Origin: Sulfitobacter sp. CW3
Lineage (GTDB): Bacteria > Pseudomonadota > Alphaproteobacteria > Rhodobacterales > Rhodobacteraceae
Reading direction: 5' to 3'
Length of the DNA stretch: 64,000 bases
Assembly (NCBI RefSeq): GCF_019392245.1
Contig: NZ_JAHXRL010000003.1
Coordinates: 62,001 to 126,000 of the forward strand
Shown here: piece by piece, positions 17,772 through 26,642 of the stretch
Layout: each line of letters begins with the position of its first letter
How positions within the stretch are numbered: the stretch's first letter is position 1
Notes under the pieces: generated by a model
What the model was told of the DNA's origin: nothing
The model's input: the letters and a program-made list of their open reading frames with translations, nothing else
Database searches by the model: none
Translations under genes and position numbers: made by a program

Positions 17772-17804
17772 GCCTCCGGCGGGAGTTTATTTGGCAAAAT
17801 GAAG
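17772..17804. repeat. GCCTCCGGCGGG dispersed repeat, copy 2
   Basis: GCCTCCGGCGGGAGTTTATT, then TGGCAAAATGAAG, six bases beyond the fumarylacetoacetase stop, between two genes of the same operon. Related to copy 1 at 14941. Confidence 0.6.
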
Positions 17805-17809
17805 CGGGA

Positions 17810-19063
17810 TTAGGATTGGACTTTGGCAGGTAGGATCGTACCTGAGCACGCGCCAAACCCGATGCGGTAGCCGTCACCTTGGGCGTGGCCGGTTAGGATC
17901 ATGGTATCGCCGTCCTCGACAAAACTGCGGGTGGTGCCGTCTGACAGGGTGATCGGTTCTTTGCCGCCCCAGCTGAGTTCGAGCAGGCTGCCGCGTTGAT
18001 CCTTTTCAGTGCCCGAGATGGTGCCGGAGCCGAGCAGATCACCAGCGTTCATGGAGCAGCCAGAGGACGCATGATGTGCCAGTTGTTGCGGCGCGGAATA
18101 GTACATTGTGTTGTAGTTGGTCCGCGCGAGGACTTCTTGCGTGCCGCCCTCGGGTTGGATCAATACGCTTAGGTCGATGTCATAGAGCATCGGTTTGGGT
18201 TCTTGCAGGTAGGGGAGGAGTTCCTTTTCACGTTCCGGCGTAGAGGTGCGGAATGGTTTAAGCGCTGCGGTTGTCACGATCCAGGGCGAGATCGACGTTG
18301 CAAAGGCTTTGGCTTGGAACGGGCCGAGGGGTTGATATTCCCATGCTTGAATGTCGCGGGCGGACCAGTCGTTTAGCAGGACATAGCCAAAGATCATTTC
18401 ATCCGCTTCGGCCACGCTGATGGTGTCGCCCATGTCGGTCGAGGTCCCGACGATGGCACCCATCTCAAGCTCGATATCTAGGCGCTTGCAGGGACCAAAG
18501 GTCGGCGCATCGGCATCGGGCGCTTTTAGTTGGCCGTTGGGGCGGTGGATATCAGTGCCTGAGACAACCACTGTCGAGGCGCGGCCGTTATAGCCGATGG
18601 GAATGTGCAGCCAGTTCGGCGGCAGCGCGTTTTCGGCACCGCGGAACATGGTGCCGACGTTGGTGGCGTGGTGACGGCCTGCATAGAAATCGGTGTACTC
18701 GGAGACGACCAGTGGCATGTGCAGGCGAATCTCGGCCATGGGCACAAGATGTGGCGCGACTTTGGCTTGATCGGGGCTGCCGGACGCGAGAAGGTCGGTG
18801 AGTTGCGACCGCAACTTGGCCCAAGCTTCGGGGCCCAGATCCATCACGTCGTTCCAATAGGGCACGTCAAAGACGGGATCGAAATGCAACAGGATCAGAT
18901 CTTCGGCCTCGACCGCGGCCATATCCAGTACCATGTCGCCAATCGCGACACCGCAACGTGGTTCAAGGCTGTCCGTCGAGAACACACCGTAGGGCAGGTT
19001 ATTGAGCGGAAAATCAGTGTCGGCGCTGTTGGCGCTTTCCACCCATGAAGTGAGCAATGTCAT
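17810..19063 (-). CDS. fahA: fumarylacetoacetase
   Basis: Hydrolyses fumarylacetoacetate to fumarate and acetoacetate, the last step of homogentisate breakdown. It has 417 residues with an N-terminal SH3-like domain and the FAH catalytic domain. Diagnostic stretches are DFYAGRHHATNVG (metal and catalytic His), LNDWSARDIQAWEYQPLGPF and FATSISPWIV. Length and motifs match the eukaryotic-like bacterial enzyme. It follows hmgA by 46 bases on the same strand. No maleylacetoacetate isomerase gene is in the window; it may be elsewhere. Confidence 0.96.
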   Translation of the reverse strand: MTLLTSWVESANSADTDFPLNNLPYGVFSTDSLEPRCGVAIGDMVLDMAAVEAEDLILLHFDPVFDVPYWNDVMDLGPEAWAKLRSQLTDLLASGSPDQAKVAPHLVPMAEIRLHMPLVVSEYTDFYAGRHHATNVGTMFRGAENALPPNWLHIPIGYNGRASTVVVSGTDIHRPNGQLKAPDADAPTFGPCKRLDIELEMGAIVGTSTDMGDTISVAEADEMIFGYVLLNDWSARDIQAWEYQPLGPFQAKAFATSISPWIVTTAALKPFRTSTPEREKELLPYLQEPKPMLYDIDLSVLIQPEGGTQEVLARTNYNTMYYSAPQQLAHHASSGCSMNAGDLLGSGTISGTEKDQRGSLLELSWGGKEPITLSDGTTRSFVEDGDTMILTGHAQGDGYRIGFGACSGTILPAKVQS

Positions 19064-19109
19064 AGTCTGTCCTTGAATTAATATGTCTGCGTGACCCTTG
19101 GGTCAGTGT

Positions 19110-20471
19110 CTATTTCTTGCCCGGTGTGCCGTCGAACTTTTTCTCAAGGCTTTCCCAGCAATCGATGTAGTCATCCTGCAGGGGGGCCTCGTTTGCTGCG
19201 AATTTAGTGAGGTGCTGCGGGAAGCGGGTTTCGAACATAAACGACATGGTGTTGTCGAGCTTTTCCGCCTTGAGGTCAGCGTTCGACGCACCCTCGAATG
19301 CATTTTTGTCGGGGCCGTGGGGCAGCATCATATTGTGCAGCGACATGCCGCCCGGAATGAACCCTTTGGGTTTGGCGTCGTACTGGCCATAGATGTTGCC
19401 CATCAGTTCGGACATGACGTTTTTGTGGTACCATGGCGGGCGGAACGTATCCTCGGCGACCATCCAGCGTTCGCGGAACAGTACAAAGTCGATATTCGCG
19501 GTGCCTTCGACGCCCGAGGGGGCGGTCAACACGGTAAAGATCGACGGATCGGGATGGTCGAACAGAACCGCGCCGACGGGGCAATAGGTGCGCAGGTCGT
19601 ATTTGACAGGCGCGTAATTGCCGTGCCACGCGACGACGTCCAGGGGGGAATGGCCGATCGTGGTCTCGTGAAATTGACCGCACCATTTGATTGTGACGGT
19701 TGAGGGGGCATCGCGGTCTTCGAACGCGGCGACCGGTGTTTTGAAATCACGGCGGTTGGCCATGCAGTTCGCACCGATGGGGCCACGACCGGGGAGTTCG
19801 AATTTCTGACCGTAGTTTTCGCAGACAAAACCGCGCGCTGGGCCTTCAAGCACCTCGACACGGTAGACCAGACCGCGTGGGATGATCGCGATTTCCTTTG
19901 GCTCAAGGTCGATCACGCCCAATTCGGTGCAAAACCGCAACCGGCCTTCTTGGGGGACGATTAAAAGCTCGCTGTCGGCGGAATAGAAATAGGCGTCGAC
20001 CATGCTTTCTGTGACGAGATAGATGTGACTGGCCATGCCGACCTGGGTGTTCACATCACCTGCGGTGGTCATGGTGCGCATACCGGTCAGCCATGTGAGG
20101 CTGTCGGTCGAGTGCGGCACCGGATCCCAGCGATACTGGCCAAGGCTGGTCACATCCTGCGGGATATGCGGTGCGGATTTCCAATAGGGCAGATCGATTT
20201 TTTCATAACGGTGTGAATGCTTTACCGAGGGGCGGATGCGGTAGCACCATGTGCGTTCGTTCTGGTGGCTGGGGGCAGTGAACGCCGTGCCGGACAGCTG
20301 TTCGCCATACAGACCATAGTTGCATTTTTGCGGGCTGTTCATGCCTTGGGGCAGGGCACCGGGCAGCGCTTCGGTTTCGAAATCATTCCCGAAACCGGGC
20401 ATGTAGCCGATGGTTGTCCCCATCGGGCTGGTGGCCGTGGTCAGGTCGGATGGGGTCACTTGGCGGTTCAC
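19110..20471 (-). CDS. hmgA: homogentisate 1,2-dioxygenase
   Basis: Fe(II) dioxygenase that cleaves homogentisate to maleylacetoacetate. It has 453 residues from the GTG at 20471. This start is preferred over the ATG at 20543, which overlaps the divergent MarR start, because AAGGGAGG lies five bases before the GTG and the length then fits the family. Visible signatures: [18 protein letters not shown] near the N-terminus, [12 protein letters not shown], and the iron-ligand region [14 protein letters not shown], with [14 protein letters not shown] shortly after. First gene of a five-gene operon. Confidence 0.96.
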   Translation of the reverse strand: MNRQVTPSDLTTATSPMGTTIGYMPGFGNDFETEALPGALPQGMNSPQKCNYGLYGEQLSGTAFTAPSHQNERTWCYRIRPSVKHSHRYEKIDLPYWKSAPHIPQDVTSLGQYRWDPVPHSTDSLTWLTGMRTMTTAGDVNTQVGMASHIYLVTESMVDAYFYSADSELLIVPQEGRLRFCTELGVIDLEPKEIAIIPRGLVYRVEVLEGPARGFVCENYGQKFELPGRGPIGANCMANRRDFKTPVAAFEDRDAPSTVTIKWCGQFHETTIGHSPLDVVAWHGNYAPVKYDLRTYCPVGAVLFDHPDPSIFTVLTAPSGVEGTANIDFVLFRERWMVAEDTFRPPWYHKNVMSELMGNIYGQYDAKPKGFIPGGMSLHNMMLPHGPDKNAFEGASNADLKAEKLDNTMSFMFETRFPQHLTKFAANEAPLQDDYIDCWESLEKKFDGTPGKK

Positions 20472-20500
20472 GAAAGCCTCCCTTGCATAATCTGTTGCGT

Positions 20501-20528
20501 TTGTAATAGTTGTTTTTGTAACTAACAA
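20501..20528. promoter_or_regulatory. candidate MarR operator in the hmgA/marR divergent promoter
   Basis: Inverted repeat TAGTT-GTTTTTGT-AACTA (20507-20524), with outer TTGT (20501) and ACAA (20525) that nearly extend it. It lies in the 70-base gap between the divergent starts, where an autoregulating MarR repressor would bind. Confidence 0.5.
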
Positions 20529-20541
20529 GCGGTACGCTTTC

Positions 20542-20991
20542 ATGTCTGACGATAATTTCGACCTCGCGCAGTTTCTGCCCTATCTTCTGAACCAAGCCGC
20601 CGAGGCAAGCAGTCTGGAATTCCAGCAGATCTATAAGGACCGCTATGGGATGCTTAGAACCGAATGGCGGGTGCTGTTTCATCTGGGGCTTTACGGGCGC
20701 ATGACGGCGAGCGAGATCGGCGCGCGTGCCAATATGCATAAGACCAAGATCAGCCGCGCGGTGCAAAAGCTGACCGAGCGCCGGTTTGTGACCCGTGCCC
20801 GCGATGATGCTGACCGCAGGGTCGAACATCTGGCCCTGACGGTGCAGGGGCAGGCGGCGTACGCCGATCTGCATCAGGTTGCCCGGCGCTATGATGGGGA
20901 TTTGACCGCTGACCTGAGTTCGACCGAGCGGGCAGCGCTGAAAAAGATGCTCTTGAAACTTTCGGTCAAACGTCCTGCGGGCTTTACTTGA
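20542..20991 (+). CDS. MarR-family regulator of the homogentisate operon
   Basis: A 149-residue winged-helix repressor. The DNA-binding part is [30 protein letters not shown] (recognition helix in its second half), followed by the wing [15 protein letters not shown]; helices at both ends would form the dimer. It is divergent from hmgA with a dyad in the shared 70-base promoter. HmgR-type MarR proteins elsewhere respond to homogentisate; that ligand is an inference here. Confidence 0.9.
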   Translation: MSDDNFDLAQFLPYLLNQAAEASSLEFQQIYKDRYGMLRTEWRVLFHLGLYGRMTASEIGARANMHKTKISRAVQKLTERRFVTRARDDADRRVEHLALTVQGQAAYADLHQVARRYDGDLTADLSSTERAALKKMLLKLSVKRPAGFT

Positions 20992-21017
20992 GGCTTGCTT
21001 GGCGTCACCGATAGCGG

Positions 21018-21887
21018 ATGAATGATCAAGCGCGCGGCCTTTTGATTACCCTGATCGGCATCCTGTGTGTGGTGCCGGATTCGCTGTTTGTGCGGCTGAT
21101 CGATGCGGCCCCGCTGACCATCGCGTTCTGGCGGCTGGCACTGGCAGGCGGTCTGATTTGCTGTTGGATATTGCTAACCAAAGGGGTGGGGCCGTTTCAG
21201 GCGGTGCTGAAAACAGGCCGCTATGGTGTGGTTTACATGGTTGGCACCGGGGCAAGCGGGGTTTTGTTTGTGCTGGCGGTCAGCCTGACATCGGTCGCAA
21301 ATGTGGTGTTTATTCTGGCCTCACTGCCGGTTTTTGCCGCGGTCTATAGCCGCATCTTTCTGGCCGAGCCGATCAGCCGAAGGATGCTAATCACAATCGC
21401 CGCTGTGGCGGTGGGGATTGCGATCATCGCCTATGGGTCGGGTGAGACAGCCCATGCAAGCTTGACCGGTGATCTGCTTGCGCTTGCGGTGTCAGCCTTG
21501 TTTGCTGCGGGCCTGACGGCTGCGCGCCATGCAAAGGCCATTTCCATGGTGCCGGGGGTGGGCATGGCTTATCTGATCGTTGCCGCCTTGATCGCGCCGT
21601 TTGCGCACCCGCTTGCGATGCCCGCAGACCAAGCACCGCTTGTGCTCAGCCACGGCGTGTTCATCATGTTCAGCTCGATATTCCTCGCGCTCGGCCCGCG
21701 CTATATCACGTCGGCTGAGGTCGGATTGCTGGTGTTGCTGGAATCAGTGCTTGCGCCGTTGCTGGTTTGGGCCGTCGTGGGCGAAGACCCGGGTCGCTAT
21801 GCGTTGATCGGCGGGGCAGTGGTCATTGCAACGCTATTCGCGTCGAACATGATCGCACTGACCCGCCGGAAACGGGTCAGAAGTTGA
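21018..21887 (+). CDS. EamA/DMT-family transporter
   Basis: Inner-membrane protein of 289 residues with about ten hydrophobic helices in two EamA repeats, a drug/metabolite exporter type. It starts 26 bases after the MarR gene and may be cotranscribed. The 3' end overlaps the convergent mipZ end by 11 bases. The substrate is unknown. The N-terminus RGLLITLIGILCVVPDSLFVRLI and the EPISRRMLITIAAVAVGI region are typical. A second, different EamA gene is at 43415. Confidence 0.9.
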   Translation: MNDQARGLLITLIGILCVVPDSLFVRLIDAAPLTIAFWRLALAGGLICCWILLTKGVGPFQAVLKTGRYGVVYMVGTGASGVLFVLAVSLTSVANVVFILASLPVFAAVYSRIFLAEPISRRMLITIAAVAVGIAIIAYGSGETAHASLTGDLLALAVSALFAAGLTAARHAKAISMVPGVGMAYLIVAALIAPFAHPLAMPADQAPLVLSHGVFIMFSSIFLALGPRYITSAEVGLLVLLESVLAPLLVWAVVGEDPGRYALIGGAVVIATLFASNMIALTRRKRVRS

Positions 21888-22686
21888 TTTCAACACCCGG
21901 CAGCTTGAGCGCTTTCATCAGGTCGCGCAGTTCCTGACGTGCTGCCACGTTCGAGATGTTGAGCTGTTTGACGCCAATGTCTTTGAGGTCGAGAAGGGTC
22001 AGCCCGCGCGGGAACAATTCGCGGAAAATGACACGCTCATTAAAGCCGGGCGCAATCCGAAAGCCGATGCGCTTGCTGAGATTAAGGATCGCGCGCTCCA
22101 TCTTGTCTTTGTTGACCATCCGCTGCGCGCCCATGCGGTTGCGCACAACGATCCAGTCAATCGGGGCAAGCCCGGCTTGCGCGCGCAGTTGCCGCGCATT
22201 CCAGACCATTTCGGAATAGACCGAGGGGCCGGTGATTTTGTCGCCAGTCGCATCCGTATGGGCCAGCAGGTCAAAATCGATAAAGCTGTCATTCAGCGGT
22301 GTGATCAGGGTATCGGCCAGCGAATGCGCGACCTGGCTTAGCCGTGTGTGCGATCCTGGGCAGTCGATCAGGATGAAATCGCTGACGGGTTCCAGTTCGG
22401 CGATGGCGGCGCTGAGACGATGATCATAGATGTTCTCACCGGGTTTGAGGGCCTCGGCCTCGACCTCGGGCAGTTCGTGCATTGACGGCGATGGCAGATC
22501 AAGTTCGGCCGACGCAAGAAATGCTTTGCGATTGTCGATATACCGCCCGAAGGTGCGTTGGCGCAGGTCAAGATCCAAGACACTGATCTTGTGACCCATC
22601 CGTGCGAGGGCGGTCGCCACATGCATTGAAACGGTTGATTTCCCCGCTCCGCCTTTTTCATTTCCGACGACGATAATATGCGCCAT
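21877..22686 (-). CDS. mipZ: cell division positioning ATPase MipZ
   Basis: ParA/MinD-type P-loop ATPase that forms a gradient from the ParB-bound origins and keeps FtsZ away from the poles in alphaproteobacteria. It has 269 residues. The deviant Walker A EKGGAGKST lies at about 10-18, with SVLDLDLRQRTFGRY (switch I) and ILIDCPGSHTRLSQ (Walker B/switch II). The long C-terminal stretch RVIFRELFPRGLTLLD is characteristic of MipZ rather than ParA. A dyad at 22739-22757 lies just upstream. Confidence 0.94.
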   Translation of the reverse strand: MAHIIVVGNEKGGAGKSTVSMHVATALARMGHKISVLDLDLRQRTFGRYIDNRKAFLASAELDLPSPSMHELPEVEAEALKPGENIYDHRLSAAIAELEPVSDFILIDCPGSHTRLSQVAHSLADTLITPLNDSFIDFDLLAHTDATGDKITGPSVYSEMVWNARQLRAQAGLAPIDWIVVRNRMGAQRMVNKDKMERAILNLSKRIGFRIAPGFNERVIFRELFPRGLTLLDLKDIGVKQLNISNVAARQELRDLMKALKLPGVEINF

Positions 22687-22738
22687 TGCTAGCTGTCCCT
22701 TCTACTCCCCCGCTTTTGCCGGGGCCACATTGGGTCGA

Positions 22739-22757
22739 ACCATATGGCAGATATGGT
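22739..22757. promoter_or_regulatory. inverted repeat upstream of mipZ
   Basis: ACCATAT-GGCAG-ATATGGT, perfect seven-base arms, 53 bases before the mipZ start in a 183-base gap. Possibly a regulator site for mipZ; the factor is unknown. Confidence 0.4.
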
Positions 22758-22869
22758 GCTTTTGAAAGGACTAGCGCGCCTAGATTGTGGTTAATGTATC
22801 AGGGCTTTGTTGCGGTTCCATCCAGCGGTGGGTTTGCGGGTACGGGGCTTTTGGAGCGTTTGAATAGGC

Positions 22870-23139
22870 TTAGGCCGAGGCACCCAGATGGCCACGGCAC
22901 GTTGTGATCATCTGGGTAAGTTCATACCGGTCGCCATAAAGCCGTTTTAACGCAGCGGCCAAAACCAATGCCTGACGATATTGCCTGCTGCGCACGAGGT
23001 TCTGGGCGGCTGACAGGTCTTGGGTCCAAAGGTTTTTCTGGCCCGTATGTGTTTGCTTTGGCACGAGGGGCAAACTGCGGATTGCTGATACTTTGTTCGG
23101 TTTCTGGGACGGGCGACGGGACAGGCAAGATGTGGTCAT
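22870..23139 (-). CDS. small protein of unknown function upstream of mipZ
   Basis: An 89-residue frame with a good ribosome site (GAAAGG, seven bases before the ATG). The N-terminal 40 residues are polar and probably disordered; the C-terminal half (NLVRSRQYRQALVLAAALKRL, then YGDRYELTQMIT) is helical and looks like one tetratricopeptide-like helix pair. No family is recognised. It is on the same strand as mipZ, 183 bases upstream. The ribosome site and sensible composition argue for a real gene, but conservation is untested. Confidence 0.5.
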   Translation of the reverse strand: MTTSCLSRRPSQKPNKVSAIRSLPLVPKQTHTGQKNLWTQDLSAAQNLVRSRQYRQALVLAAALKRLYGDRYELTQMITTCRGHLGASA

Positions 23140-23244
23140 CAGCGAACCTTTCTAGGAGTGCTGAGATGAAATTGCCTTGAAATCCTTTTCAAAACCTAAA
23201 CGCAGCTGCGCTGGTCCCTAAAAATTTTTGCGAGCGCTGTGTTG

Positions 23245-23273
23245 ATCCGTGCGCAGACAGATTGCGCACGGAT
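23245..23273 (-). terminator. hairpin after the phn operon
   Basis: Perfect 11-base arms ATCCGTGCGCA / TGCGCACGGAT around seven bases, 34 bases after the phnM stop. Very stable, although no T-run follows directly; an AAAAATTTTT stretch lies near 23222. Probably the 3' end of the phn transcript. Confidence 0.6.
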
Positions 23274-23306
23274 TGCATCGTCATTTCTGTCCACTTTAAC
23301 GCGCTG

Positions 23307-24452
23307 TCAGGAAACGCGTTTTCCGGCGCTCCAGGTTTCTTGCAACACCGGTGTGCCGTCGGTGATGGCAAACCGGATAATATCCGCCCGCTGGCCAATC
23401 TTTAGCGTGCCGCGATCGGTCAAATCGACCGCCAGTGCGGGTGCCGCTGTGACCGTCCGCATCCCACGCGCAAGGTTTCCCCAGATATCGCCAAGCTGGA
23501 CTGCCGCCATGAGCAAACCCGCAGGCACATAATCCGACGACAAGATGTCCAGCCGGTCCATCTCCGCCAGATCAGCCGCAGCCACGTTACCAGAGTGAGA
23601 CCCGCCGCGGATCAGATTGGGGGCCCCCATGATCGTCGCAATGCCTTGGGCATGACAGGCATCCGCCGCGGCGACGGTCGTCGGGAACTCGGCGACCCGC
23701 ACGCCGTAAGAATGGCTGGTGGCTACCTGGTCTGTGGTGGTGTCATCGTGGCTGGCCAAGGTCGCACCCAGCCGCTTGGCGGCGGCCACCGTCGCAGCCT
23801 CGTGTTTTGTGCCAAGGCGTGCCTGAAGCTCGTAGAGAAACTCAACATAGGCACCCCATTGTTCATCCGAGTAAGACCGTTTTCCACGGATATAGGTCTC
23901 GAATTTAGAGATATCTACAAATTGGCGCTGCCCCGGCGTGTGATCCATCATCGACACGATCCCGATGCGATCCTCGGTCGAGAATTCATCAAGCTCTTCG
24001 ATCAGGGTTTCGGAACACACCTCGGCGCGCAAATGGATGTGGTGGCTGATCCGCAAAAGACCCGCAGCGCGGGCACCCATGATCTCGTCCGTCATTTGGC
24101 GGGCATATTTTGGATAACCCGACCCCGCATCCGACACGATTGACCCGACGCGGATCGCATCGAATACCGTGGTGATACCGGCACCGGCCAATTCGCGATC
24201 ATGGGCCAGAATAGCCGCGCGAAAAGGCCAGCTTACTTTCGGACGCGGTTCCAGATGACGCTCAACATTGTCGGTGTGCAGTTCCACCAGACCGGGCGAC
24301 AGGTAATCACCTTGCAGGTCGATTGCACCGTTTGGCACGCTGGCACCTTGGGCGATGTCTGTGATGACGCCGTCCGTCACAACCAAAGAGCCTGCAAGCA
24401 CTTCGTCGTTCAAGATCAGGCGGGCATTTGCGAAAATAGTCTGGTCTGTCAT
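23307..24452 (-). CDS. phnM: alpha-D-ribose 1-methylphosphonate 5-triphosphate diphosphatase PhnM
   Basis: Amidohydrolase-fold enzyme that removes pyrophosphate from the ribose 1-phosphonate 5-triphosphate made by PhnGHIL, before C-P cleavage by PhnJ. It has 381 residues, starting MTDQTIFANARLIL. Metal-binding features: GLVELHTDN in place of the usual HxH, and LASHDDTTT with a later GAPNLIRGGSHSGNV. The frame runs 26 codons further upstream, but the ATG at 24452 matches the family N-terminus. It is 192 bases from phnN, the only large gap in the operon. Confidence 0.95.
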   Translation of the reverse strand: MTDQTIFANARLILNDEVLAGSLVVTDGVITDIAQGASVPNGAIDLQGDYLSPGLVELHTDNVERHLEPRPKVSWPFRAAILAHDRELAGAGITTVFDAIRVGSIVSDAGSGYPKYARQMTDEIMGARAAGLLRISHHIHLRAEVCSETLIEELDEFSTEDRIGIVSMMDHTPGQRQFVDISKFETYIRGKRSYSDEQWGAYVEFLYELQARLGTKHEAATVAAAKRLGATLASHDDTTTDQVATSHSYGVRVAEFPTTVAAADACHAQGIATIMGAPNLIRGGSHSGNVAAADLAEMDRLDILSSDYVPAGLLMAAVQLGDIWGNLARGMRTVTAAPALAVDLTDRGTLKIGQRADIIRFAITDGTPVLQETWSAGKRVS

Positions 24453-24472
24453 CTGGTTGTCACGCTGATTTG

Positions 24473-24490
24473 GCAGATGAATGCATCTGC
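24473..24490 (-). repeat. hairpin between phnN and phnM
   Basis: GCAGATG-AATG-CATCTGC, perfect seven-base arms, 20 bases upstream of the phnM start. It may be a processing or stability element, or part of a separate phnM promoter region. Confidence 0.45.
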
Positions 24491-24644
24491 GGAGGGAAAA
24501 AATAATTAAATGATATGCCGTCTTCCACACGCCAGCCGGACGCCGGAACCGCTGTGGAAGGCTTGCACGATTTTGCTGTGGTTACGGGGGCAGTGAATGG
24601 CCGGTTTTGCGTATCCTTGACGCTGTTTGTCATCAAATCCATCG

Positions 24645-25187
24645 CTAGGCCCTGACCGGATAAAGACGGTCACGAATATCCTGTACCGTCATGTTCAGTG
24701 CGCGGCTGTTGTCGATGTTGTGGACCTGAAGATTGGCGGGCAAGGCGGGCACCACACGGTCAAGCCGGGCTGAAATTTGCGCGTCAGTTTCGCGGCCACG
24801 TCCGGCAAGGCGCGCGGCAAGAACATCACGTGTAGCGGTCAGGTTGATCACATCAAACCGGGAAAAATCGGCCTGCGCCTGAGGCAAAACAGACCGCGAC
24901 AGGTTCGCCAGCACGTCTTTGCCTTGGGCTAAACTGTCGTCGACAGATCGTAAAATGCCATAGCGTAGCCCGTGGGCCGACCAATGCAGGGCAAAGTCTC
25001 CGGCCTCGGCGCGCTGCTGAAACTCAGCCTCGCTTACGCCATCAAAAGCTTCGCCGCCTGCGTCGCTGGGCCGTGTAATCACACGACGCGCAAGAACGAT
25101 ACGCGGCTCGGCTGCGGCCATGGCCTCCATCACGCTGTCCTTGCCCACGCCGGACGGGCCAACAATAGCGATGAAGCGCCCCATCAT
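24645..25187 (-). CDS. phnN: ribose 1,5-bisphosphate phosphokinase PhnN
   Basis: Makes phosphoribosyl pyrophosphate from ribose 1,5-bisphosphate, returning the C-P lyase sugar to metabolism. It has 180 residues, guanylate-kinase-like, with P-loop AIVGPSGVGKDS at about 7-18. Two adjacent ATGs are at 25187 and 25184; the first overlaps the phnL stop. The next gene, phnM, follows after a 192-base gap. Confidence 0.92.
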   Translation of the reverse strand: MMGRFIAIVGPSGVGKDSVMEAMAAAEPRIVLARRVITRPSDAGGEAFDGVSEAEFQQRAEAGDFALHWSAHGLRYGILRSVDDSLAQGKDVLANLSRSVLPQAQADFSRFDVINLTATRDVLAARLAGRGRETDAQISARLDRVVPALPANLQVHNIDNSRALNMTVQDIRDRLYPVRA

Positions 25188-25867
25188 GCGGCAAGCCCCG
25201 GTGTGAATTCGGTCACGTCAAACTGACGGTCGCAGATTTCATCGCGGGCGGCGTGGTCGTGGAATATCCCGATGATAGCGGCACCACGGGCTTTGGCCTC
25301 GCTGATCATGGCAAGCACGGTCGCACGATTGGTCGGATCAAGGCTGGCCGTGGGTTCATCCAGCAAAAGCGCCGGATAAGGAAAGGCAAAGCCACGTGCG
25401 ATGTTGACGCGCTGTTGTTCACCGCCGGAAAAGGTTGTCGGGCTAAGCTGCCAAAGCCGCTGGGGGATGTTCAGCCGTGCAAGCAAGTCTTGGGCTTGGG
25501 ATTTGGCTGCGTCATGGGGCGTTCCCGTGGCAAGCAGCGGTTCGGCCACCACATCCAGCGTCGAAACACGCGGTACAACCCGCAAAAACTGGCTGACATA
25601 TCCAAGCCTGTCGCGGCGCAACTGGATGATTTCGCGCGGGGCGGCGGTGGCGACATCCACATCGCCCACCATTATTCGGCCCGATGCGGTCAGGTAATTG
25701 CCATAGATCATCCGCATGAGCGTGGATTTCCCCGCGCCGGATGCGCCAACCAAGGCAACGCATTCCCCTGCTGCGACAGTAAGGGAGGCCCCCTCCATCA
25801 CCGAAATTTCAGCGGCCCCCTGATTGTGTAGCACAAAGGATTTTGAGACATTTTCAATAGAAATCAT
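25184..25867 (-). CDS. phnL: C-P lyase subunit PhnL (ABC-type ATPase)
   Basis: ATPase-like component needed with PhnGHI to couple phosphonate to ATP, giving ribose 1-phosphonate 5-triphosphate. It has 227 residues: Walker A GASGAGKST (about 42-50), Q-loop, ABC signature FSGGEQQRVNIARG and Walker B ALLLDEPTASLD. The ATG at 25867 gives the standard MISIENVSKSF start; the frame extends ten codons further without support. Four bases separate it from the phnK stop. Confidence 0.94.
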   Translation of the reverse strand: MISIENVSKSFVLHNQGAAEISVMEGASLTVAAGECVALVGASGAGKSTLMRMIYGNYLTASGRIMVGDVDVATAAPREIIQLRRDRLGYVSQFLRVVPRVSTLDVVAEPLLATGTPHDAAKSQAQDLLARLNIPQRLWQLSPTTFSGGEQQRVNIARGFAFPYPALLLDEPTASLDPTNRATVLAMISEAKARGAAIIGIFHDHAARDEICDRQFDVTEFTPGLAA

Positions 25868-25871
25868 AGGT

Positions 25872-26642
25872 TCACACCTGCAAGACAGAGGATACAAGAA
25901 GCTGGGTATAGGCGTGCTGCGGATCGTCCAGCACCTGATCGGTCAACCCCGTCTCGATGACATGGCCGTCTTTCATTACCATCAGCCGGTCCGCCAAAAG
26001 CCGCACAACGGCAAGGTCATGGGTGACGATAATCGCGCTCAGGTTCATCTCGCGCACAAGGCCGCGCAGCAAATCCAAAAGGCGTGCTTGTACGGACACA
26101 TCAAGCCCGCCGGTGGGTTCGTCCATGAACACCAGTCGCGGACCCGTCACCAGATTACGCGCGATTTGCAGACGTTGCTGCATCCCGCCGGAAAAGGCTG
26201 TAGGGCGGTCATCAATCCGGTCTTCGGTGATTTCGACACGCCCCAGCCAATCGATGGCCTCGGCGCGAATGTCGCCATAGTGACGCGCATTCACCGCCAT
26301 CAGCCGTTCACCGACATTGCCGCCGGCGCTGACATTCATCCGCAGCCCGTCACGGGCATGTTGATGTACAAAGGCCCAGTCGGTACGCCCCAGCATCCGC
26401 CGTTCAGGTTCGGACATGGTGATCGTATCGCGCAGCCCATCGGCACGGGTGTCAAAGCGCACCGCGCCGCGATCCGGCGTCAGATGCCCTGCCAGACAAT
26501 TCAGCAAGGTGGATTTGCCCGAGCCGCTTTCGCCCACGATGCCCATGACTTCGCCGGGATAAAGATCAAACGACACATCCGTGCAGCCGATCCGGGCACC
26601 ATAGAGTTTCGCGATGTTTTCAACCTGCAACAGCGGGGTCAT
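25872..26642 (-). CDS. phnK: C-P lyase subunit PhnK (ABC-type ATPase)
   Basis: ABC-like ATPase that docks on PhnJ in the C-P lyase core. It has 256 residues: Walker A GESGSGKST, signature FSGGMQQRLQIARN, Walker B LVFMDEPTGGLD and the switch His in VTHDLAVV. The ATG at 26642 overlaps the phnJ stop (ATGA); longer in-frame extensions have no ribosome site. Despite its likeness to dipeptide transporter ATPases, no permease is coupled to it. Confidence 0.94.
   Translation of the reverse strand: MTPLLQVENIAKLYGARIGCTDVSFDLYPGEVMGIVGESGSGKSTLLNCLAGHLTPDRGAVRFDTRADGLRDTITMSEPERRMLGRTDWAFVHQHARDGLRMNVSAGGNVGERLMAVNARHYGDIRAEAIDWLGRVEITEDRIDDRPTAFSGGMQQRLQIARNLVTGPRLVFMDEPTGGLDVSVQARLLDLLRGLVREMNLSAIIVTHDLAVVRLLADRLMVMKDGHVIETGLTDQVLDDPQHAYTQLLVSSVLQV

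Noticed and set aside
24460-24642. 60-codon minus-strand frame between phnN and phnM
   Set aside because: Composition is random-looking, no ribosome site, and the hairpin region runs through it.
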